Origin: CAYFHQ01 sp964342805
GTDB taxonomy: Bacteria > Bacillota > Clostridia > Peptostreptococcales > Acidaminobacteraceae
Length of the DNA stretch: 45,611 bases
Reading direction: 5' to 3'
Assembly (NCBI GenBank): GCA_964342805.1
Contig: CAYFHQ010000018.1
Location: 1 to 45,611, forward strand
The notes beneath the pieces were generated by a model. It was given only the letters and a program-made list of their open reading frames with translations. It made no database searches and was not told where the DNA came from. Made by a program: the position numbers and the translations under genes. This document shows positions 41,572 to 45,611 of this stretch, one piece after another (the stretch's first letter is position 1; the number at the start of each line of letters is the position of its first letter).

Positions 41572-42786
41572 ATGGTTTTTACAGTAAAAGAGAAGGTGGG
41601 TTGGGGGATACTGGCCTGGTTTCTTAGCATCCATTTCTTGAGTTTCCTAATAACGGCCAACATGAGTCAGACCTCTTGGTATGTCTACGGCTTAAGGCCC
41701 TTTCTTCTTTTCGCCACCATGGTATTTCTATGGCGGAGGACCCGGCCTAGGCCCTCCATCAGCCTCAAACAAAGAACCACCTTACTCATGTTTTGTGTCC
41801 TAGCGGCCATGCTCTATTTCATCAGTTATTTCATGCTGGGCTTCGTTGACGGCTTTGGCAAGAATCCCTTTAACACAAGTCTCTTGGGGATCATGACCAA
41901 CCTCTATACCTTCTTTCCCTTGTTTGTCACTGGGGAGATGGTCCGGGTCCACTTCCTGGGCGCCTTTCGCAAGAAGTACCAGTTCATGGCCCTGGTGGTC
42001 ATTGTCCTGGCCTACACCCTGTCATCCATGACCCCCAGCATGATCACCAGTGTCTTTACCAATACCTTTAGGGCCAACGTTGAGTTCCTGGGCACCCAGG
42101 TCCTCACCGAATTGTCCAAAAACATACTCTTATCCAACCTGGCCCTCATGGGTGGCCTCAGTGCATCCTTGCTTCTGAGGATCAGTTTTGAGTCTGTCTT
42201 TTTCTTCTTCCCAGTGATCCCTGACCTCAAATGGATTACTGTGGCCCTACTGGACAACATGTTCCCAACCTACACCCTGGTCCTCATTCGAGATGCGCTT
42301 TTCCCCAAGGAAAACAGGGACCGGCGGGTTCGCACCAAGGACAATCCCTACTTGTGGGCCCTGACCTATTTGAGTTCCATCGCCATTGTGTGGTTTGCCG
42401 TGGGTCTATTCCCAGTCTTTCCAACGGTCATCCTGACGGGGAGCATGGAACCTATGCTTTATCCAGGGGACGTGGCCGTTATGCAGAAGGTGAAAAAGAG
42501 CGAGATCAAAGAAGGGGACGTCATTCAGTTTTGGGCGGAAAACTACTTCATCATCCACCGGATCATCGCCATTGAAGACGGCAAGTATAAGACCAAGGGT
42601 GACAACAACAATGCCCCGGACTCCGAGTGGGTGGAGTTTGGCCAAGTCAAGGGCAAGGTGATCTACCAGGTCCCTGCCATTGGTCAGCCTGTGCTGTTTG
42701 TCCGGTCCAGGACCAACCAAGAGCTTCAAAGACAAGTGGAAGAAACGTATGAAACGGGGAAGGACACTGACCATGGAAATGACTAG
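41572..42786 (+). CDS. sipW: SipW-type (ER-type) signal peptidase I with a polytopic N-terminus
   Basis: 404 residues, about twice the length of Bacillus SipW. The first 280 residues contain about seven hydrophobic helices of no known family. The peptidase part carries Ser291 (TGSMEPMLYPGD), then GDVIQFW, His329 in IIHRII and GDNNNAPDS with Asp. A Ser/His/Asp set is the ER/archaeal type also used by Bacillus SipW, which cleaves TasA and TapA. The two genes after DUF5305 encode proteins with just this type of signal peptide. The overlap with the next gene is 14 nt. Confidence 0.9.
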   Translation: MVFTVKEKVGWGILAWFLSIHFLSFLITANMSQTSWYVYGLRPFLLFATMVFLWRRTRPRPSISLKQRTTLLMFCVLAAMLYFISYFMLGFVDGFGKNPFNTSLLGIMTNLYTFFPLFVTGEMVRVHFLGAFRKKYQFMALVVIVLAYTLSSMTPSMITSVFTNTFRANVEFLGTQVLTELSKNILLSNLALMGGLSASLLLRISFESVFFFFPVIPDLKWITVALLDNMFPTYTLVLIRDALFPKENRDRRVRTKDNPYLWALTYLSSIAIVWFAVGLFPVFPTVILTGSMEPMLYPGDVAVMQKVKKSEIKEGDVIQFWAENYFIIHRIIAIEDGKYKTKGDNNNAPDSEWVEFGQVKGKVIYQVPAIGQPVLFVRSRTNQELQRQVEETYETGKDTDHGND

Positions 42787-43840
42787 AAAACTCAAACGCA
42801 ACCTTTGCCTTGTACTCATTGTACTTTCCGTGGGCTGCGGGCTAGCTGCCTATTTTGAGTATCAGCGACAAGAGACCCAGACCATCAGCCATACCACCCT
42901 AGCATATGGAATTACCCCGCAAGTGGCGTCTACTTTCTGGCTACGGGACAACAGCATATATGACGAGGACCAACTCCCTGGCGACCGCCTGATTATCAAC
43001 CAGCTGATTGACAAGGTCCATACCCGGCTACAAGTGGACATAGACCTGACGGAGGGTGCCCGGTACGACCTAGAACTTGGTCATGCCATGCACCTGGTGG
43101 GGGTCTACGGGGAGGACAATGAAGAACTCTTCCACAAGACCTTTGATCCATACACCTACCCAATGTCCGGCCAGACCAAGGGTAGTTTTAACCGAAATCA
43201 TGTCATTGACCTAGACCCCTATAAACGCTTCCTTCTGGACATGTTTGAGACCACTGACCTCTATGCGGCGTCCACCCTGAAAGCCACCTGGACCCTCCAG
43301 GGACGTATATGGTCAGACGTGGAAGAAATGACGATCAACGAAACCTTTGAAGTCATTTTCCCCATTAATCGGGAGGTTTTTAAGCCTGAAATGTTGGGTT
43401 TTGAACCCAGGACTGGCGAGTTGACCAAGGAGGAGACCCTTCCAGTAGACAAGTCAAACTTCCTCTTATACCTACTGGCAGGCGTAGCAGGATTTTTCCT
43501 GATACTCATGGCAATAATTATTTGGCTAGTGCCCCTACGGAAGGCCAAGTCTGAATATGACCTATTGAAAGAACAAATATTCCGCGAGCACGGAGACCGC
43601 CTGGCCCAGCTCCATGAACCCATGACCAACCGACATGCCCGCCTGGTCCAAGTCAACAAGGTTGAGGACTTGGTGAAAATCTCTGACGAAATCCGCCAGC
43701 CGGTCTTCTACTATGAGATCGATGAGGCTGACCAGAGAAAAATGGAGTTCTATGTCTTTGACGACGCCCGGGTCTACTACATGATCGCCTATGACAAGAT
43801 CGAGCTGGATATTCAGGCCTTCATTGAACAGAGTAGTTAG
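42773..43840 (+). CDS. DUF5305-like membrane protein
   Basis: 355 residues from the ATG at 42773 inside the sipW 3' end (GGAAGG upstream). One helix near the N-terminus (about 9-25) and one near 230-252 bracket a beta-rich extracellular part with YGITPQVAS-like and LDLELGH-like strands. The C-terminal cytoplasmic part is charged. Family DUF5305 is commonly found beside sipW-like peptidases in archaea and Clostridia. Function unknown; assembly or anchoring of SipW substrates is a guess. Confidence 0.8.
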   Translation: MEMTRKLKRNLCLVLIVLSVGCGLAAYFEYQRQETQTISHTTLAYGITPQVASTFWLRDNSIYDEDQLPGDRLIINQLIDKVHTRLQVDIDLTEGARYDLELGHAMHLVGVYGEDNEELFHKTFDPYTYPMSGQTKGSFNRNHVIDLDPYKRFLLDMFETTDLYAASTLKATWTLQGRIWSDVEEMTINETFEVIFPINREVFKPEMLGFEPRTGELTKEETLPVDKSNFLLYLLAGVAGFFLILMAIIIWLVPLRKAKSEYDLLKEQIFREHGDRLAQLHEPMTNRHARLVQVNKVEDLVKISDEIRQPVFYYEIDEADQRKMEFYVFDDARVYYMIAYDKIELDIQAFIEQSS

Positions 43841-43887
43841 AAGGGGTTGGCTGTAGTTTGTTTGGTCTACAGTTGATCCATGTAGGG

Positions 43888-43920
43888 CCAGCTTCATCAT
43901 CCAAGCCACCAACATGCTGG
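43888..43920 (+). repeat. Hairpin in the leader of the first TasA-like gene
   Basis: CCAGC (43888-43892) pairs with GCTGG (43916-43920); just upstream, CTGTAG/CTACAG (43851-43872) forms another. No T run follows either. Confidence 0.35.
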
Positions 43921-43923
43921 ACA

Positions 43924-43939
43924 TACTACCAAGGTAGTA
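43924..43939 (+). promoter_or_regulatory. 7-2-7 inverted heptamer, copy 1
   Basis: TACTACC-AA-GGTAGTA. Same sequence as copy 2 at 45141-45156. The TAC-led 7-2-7 geometry is that of NarL-type operators. Confidence 0.65.
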
Positions 43940-44020
43940 GGCGGCTTACTCTAAAGCGTATTTTTCACACCCAAGGAAAGTGATAGGGTAAGGATGTATA
44001 CGAGGAAAGGAGGGAGGGTA

Positions 44021-45004
44021 CTGAGAAAAAGCAGTCGAATGATACCGCTGAGTTTTGCGGTGGCCATCATGTTTCTTGGCGTGGCCTATGGGGCATGGGA
44101 CACGGACTTTTCAGTCTTTGCAGCCTTGGACACCTTTTCCTTCGACATGGCGGTTAATGCGTCTGGTGTGGATGAGGACCAGTCTCAAACCTCTGTCTTC
44201 AAGGTGTCCGACGACATTGTCCTGGACATTGAAAACAAGGGGACTGTCGGTGTCTACCTGGAACGGGTAGAGGTCACCTATAATCGGTCGAATGGCTACA
44301 AAATTGGCAAGAAGATCGATTATGAGGCTGTCGTAAAGTACGACGACCAAGTCCGGCAAGCGGGCATGGACATTTCCGGAAGAACACTGAGAAAAAAACG
44401 CCCCATCGACTTTGCCTTCAATGCCGACCAACACCTGATCGAGCCGCAACCCTATGCGGTGGAAAACTACAAGATCGAATTCGTCAAAAGCAAAAGCCTC
44501 GACGACATCCTGGAACCCTATAGGGAAGAACAGAGGTCCTATGAAGCCTCACTGGACAGTGCCATCAGCCACAGAGATGCGCTTGCCAGCGAAATTTCCT
44601 ATTTACGATCGTCCTTGGATTCCCTTCGGAGTCGTCTGGCCCAGTTAGAGTCTGACCTCTACACTGCTATTGAGCAGAGCCGGGTCATCCATGAGTCATC
44701 TCAGGATGAAGATGACGATGATAATGATGAAGATGATGACGACGATGACGATCAAACATACTCTTGTGGACCCTCACCTGAAGTTGAGCACCTTCGTACA
44801 GAGTATGACAAGGTTTGCAGGGAAATCCGTCAGGTAGCCTGTCGTCTCTACCAGGCAGAATGTGAAAAGGGCTGGCTACAGGGAGAAATCTGTTACTACA
44901 AAAACCAGATCGCCTGCTTAGACCAGGTGATGAAAAAAATTGCGTATGCCTATCACAATGATGAAATTGTGATCAAAACAAGCTTTGAATTGTTTAACCG
45001 GTAA
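44021..45004 (+). CDS. Secreted coiled-coil protein with SipW-type signal peptide (TasA-like N-terminus)
   Basis: 327 residues. I place the start at a CTG, 7 nt after AAAGGAGG, because the next gene starts the same way (AAAGGAGG, 7 nt, GTG) and both begin (M)RKS. An in-frame ATG at 43994 has a poorer site. The signal region PLSFAVAIMFLGVAYGAW is of the SipW type. A beta-rich N-terminal domain is followed by a helical coiled coil (about 170-220), an Asp-rich linker (EDDDD..DDDDD, encoded by GAT/GAC repeats at 44705-44752), and a second helical segment. Cys residues in the second half (about 8) are unusual for this protein type. Probably an extracellular matrix or fibre component, which is inference. 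Confidence 0.8.
   Translation: MRKSSRMIPLSFAVAIMFLGVAYGAWDTDFSVFAALDTFSFDMAVNASGVDEDQSQTSVFKVSDDIVLDIENKGTVGVYLERVEVTYNRSNGYKIGKKIDYEAVVKYDDQVRQAGMDISGRTLRKKRPIDFAFNADQHLIEPQPYAVENYKIEFVKSKSLDDILEPYREEQRSYEASLDSAISHRDALASEISYLRSSLDSLRSRLAQLESDLYTAIEQSRVIHESSQDEDDDDNDEDDDDDDDQTYSCGPSPEVEHLRTEYDKVCREIRQVACRLYQAECEKGWLQGEICYYKNQIACLDQVMKKIAYAYHNDEIVIKTSFELFNR
44705..44752 (+). repeat. GAT/GAC/GAA triplet tract coding an acidic linker
   Basis: Forty-eight nt of near-pure GA(T/C/A) codons inside the preceding gene. The low-complexity DNA may vary in length between strains. Confidence 0.8.
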
Positions 45005-45008
45005 AACG

Positions 45009-45048
45009 AGTCACGCTACATGCCTTATGTAGAGTGGCTTGTTTTTTT
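45009..45048 (+). terminator. Intrinsic terminator between the two TasA-like genes
   Basis: AGTCACGCTACAT pairs with ATGTAGAGTGGCT with one mismatch and one G-U, loop GCCTT, followed by G and seven T. Confidence 0.85.
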
Positions 45049-45140
45049 GTGTCTGTCATTGACTTTGATTCAGACAATTACGACAAGATCACTCAAGCCA
45101 ATGGTCGAGACCAGGGTAGAGTAGGTTCCCGTGGACGGCC

Positions 45141-45156
45141 TACTACCAAGGTAGTA
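45141..45156 (+). promoter_or_regulatory. 7-2-7 inverted heptamer, copy 2
   Basis: TACTACC-AA-GGTAGTA, with flanking GGC/GCC that could extend the stem. It lies 143 nt before the start codon of the next gene in a 294-nt leader that otherwise contains no gene. Confidence 0.65.
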
Positions 45157-45298
45157 AGCCCCTAGCACTTTTGTGCCGAGGAGAGTAGACCATGGGGCAA
45201 TCAGGAGTATACCTTAGCGTGTTTTTTGAGGCCCAAACCCTTGATACCATATAACCAAGCAAGACAGCATCACATTCTGAAGGAAAGGAGGAAAACGA

Positions 45299-45611
45299 GT
45301 GAGAAAAAGTAAATGGATTGTTCTCCTGCTGGTTGTCAGCATGATGGCCATGGGCGTTGGTTACGCCGCTTGGACCCAAAGCTTTACAGTGACGTCCCAT
45401 GCGGATACTGGGGAGTTGAAGGTGATCGTTGATGATAGTCCAGAAGGAACCAAAGTGGCATATGTCGACGTGTTCGATGAGAATGGTGTGATTCTTGACC
45501 CAGATATCTCTGGTCATACCCACTATGGATTCTCGTTATGGTCTAGCTATACAGGTTCAGATCCAGCATTTTTAAATGGCACCCAAGCTAAGTTTATCAA
45601 TGGTAAGCCTC
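45299..45611 (+). CDS. TasA-like secreted protein with SipW-type signal peptide (truncated at window end)
   Basis: A GTG start 7 nt after AAAGGAGG; the frame is open for 104 codons to the window edge. The N-terminus MRKSKWIVLLLVVSMMAMGV is a signal peptide of SipW type, followed by YAAWTQSFTVTSHADTGELK, close to the TasA/camelysin N-terminus. It aligns with the start of the preceding protein (YxAWxxxFxV....DT). Fibre-forming or matrix protein by family; the rest is outside the window. Confidence 0.85.
   Translation, partial: MRKSKWIVLLLVVSMMAMGVGYAAWTQSFTVTSHADTGELKVIVDDSPEGTKVAYVDVFDENGVILDPDISGHTHYGFSLWSSYTGSDPAFLNGTQAKFINGKP

Noticed and set aside
45060..45290. Possible second riboswitch before the last gene
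   Set aside because: The leader is structured, but I find neither the c-di-GMP-I nor the c-di-GMP-II core; only the shared heptamer and a small GCAC/GTGC hairpin.

Overview
The window comes from the chromosome of an anaerobic, low-to-mid GC Gram-positive bacterium of the class Clostridia. The reasons are a Firmicutes core gene order (efp, Asp23, nusB, xseAB, ispA, dxs, tlyA, argR, recN, spo0A, xerD, deoB, punA), a ferredoxin-dependent 2-oxoacid oxidoreductase operon, rubrerythrin-like ferritin, strong GGAGG ribosome sites and frequent TTG/GTG starts. A member of the Acidaminobacter/Fusibacter group is a plausible guess, but I cannot prove it. I see no tRNA, rRNA, CRISPR array, insertion sequence or prophage. 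Nearly everything is on the + strand; one aminotransferase gene is on the - strand.

Layout. Bases 1-770: end of a surface or pilus-type protein and a ComFB-family c-di-GMP-receptor-like protein. 777-3,900: aroK, aroQ, efp, a CD1247-type zinc-ribbon protein, Asp23 and nusB. 3,894-12,167: TsaD paralogue, xseA, xseB, ispA, DUF212, then a structured non-coding stretch of about 600 nt that I identify as an OLE RNA, followed by its partner gene oapA, then dxs, tlyA and argR. 12,186-15,927: recN, spo0A and a membrane diguanylate cyclase. 16,014-20,403: xerD and nucleoside salvage (deoB, punA, pdp). 20,686-27,746: ferritin, unknown membrane protein, CCA-adding enzyme, scpA, scpB, rluB, GNAT-like protein, mnmM and surE. 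28,331-31,939: korDABC and an RpiR-type regulator. 32,149-36,308: cmk, plsC, ispH, a four-S1-domain protein and cheR. 36,379-37,599 (-): aminotransferase.

The most interesting part is 37,600 to the end. A 680-nt intergenic region carries three exact Spo0A boxes, two candidate promoters and a c-di-GMP-II riboswitch whose last aptamer strand is also the first strand of an intrinsic terminator, the layout of an ON switch. It leads into a tightly packed operon: NarL/LuxR response regulator, divergent PilT-like ATPase, HisKA_3 histidine kinase, polytopic SipW-type signal peptidase and a DUF5305 protein. Two TasA-like secreted proteins with SipW-type signal peptides follow; the second runs off the window. 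Both secreted-protein genes are preceded by the same 7-2-7 inverted heptamer, the geometry bound by NarL-type regulators. I read this as a c-di-GMP- and Spo0A-controlled extracellular fibre or matrix module.

In this lineage spo0A is kept, but sporulation genes are missing from at least five places where the Firmicutes gene order normally has them (spoIIIA operon, spoIVB, spoIIM, dacF-spoIIA, dacB-spmAB). The window therefore suggests a bacterium that has lost or relocated sporulation genes and uses Spo0A for surface behaviour. A diguanylate cyclase next to spo0A and a ComFB-type receptor gene strengthen the c-di-GMP theme.
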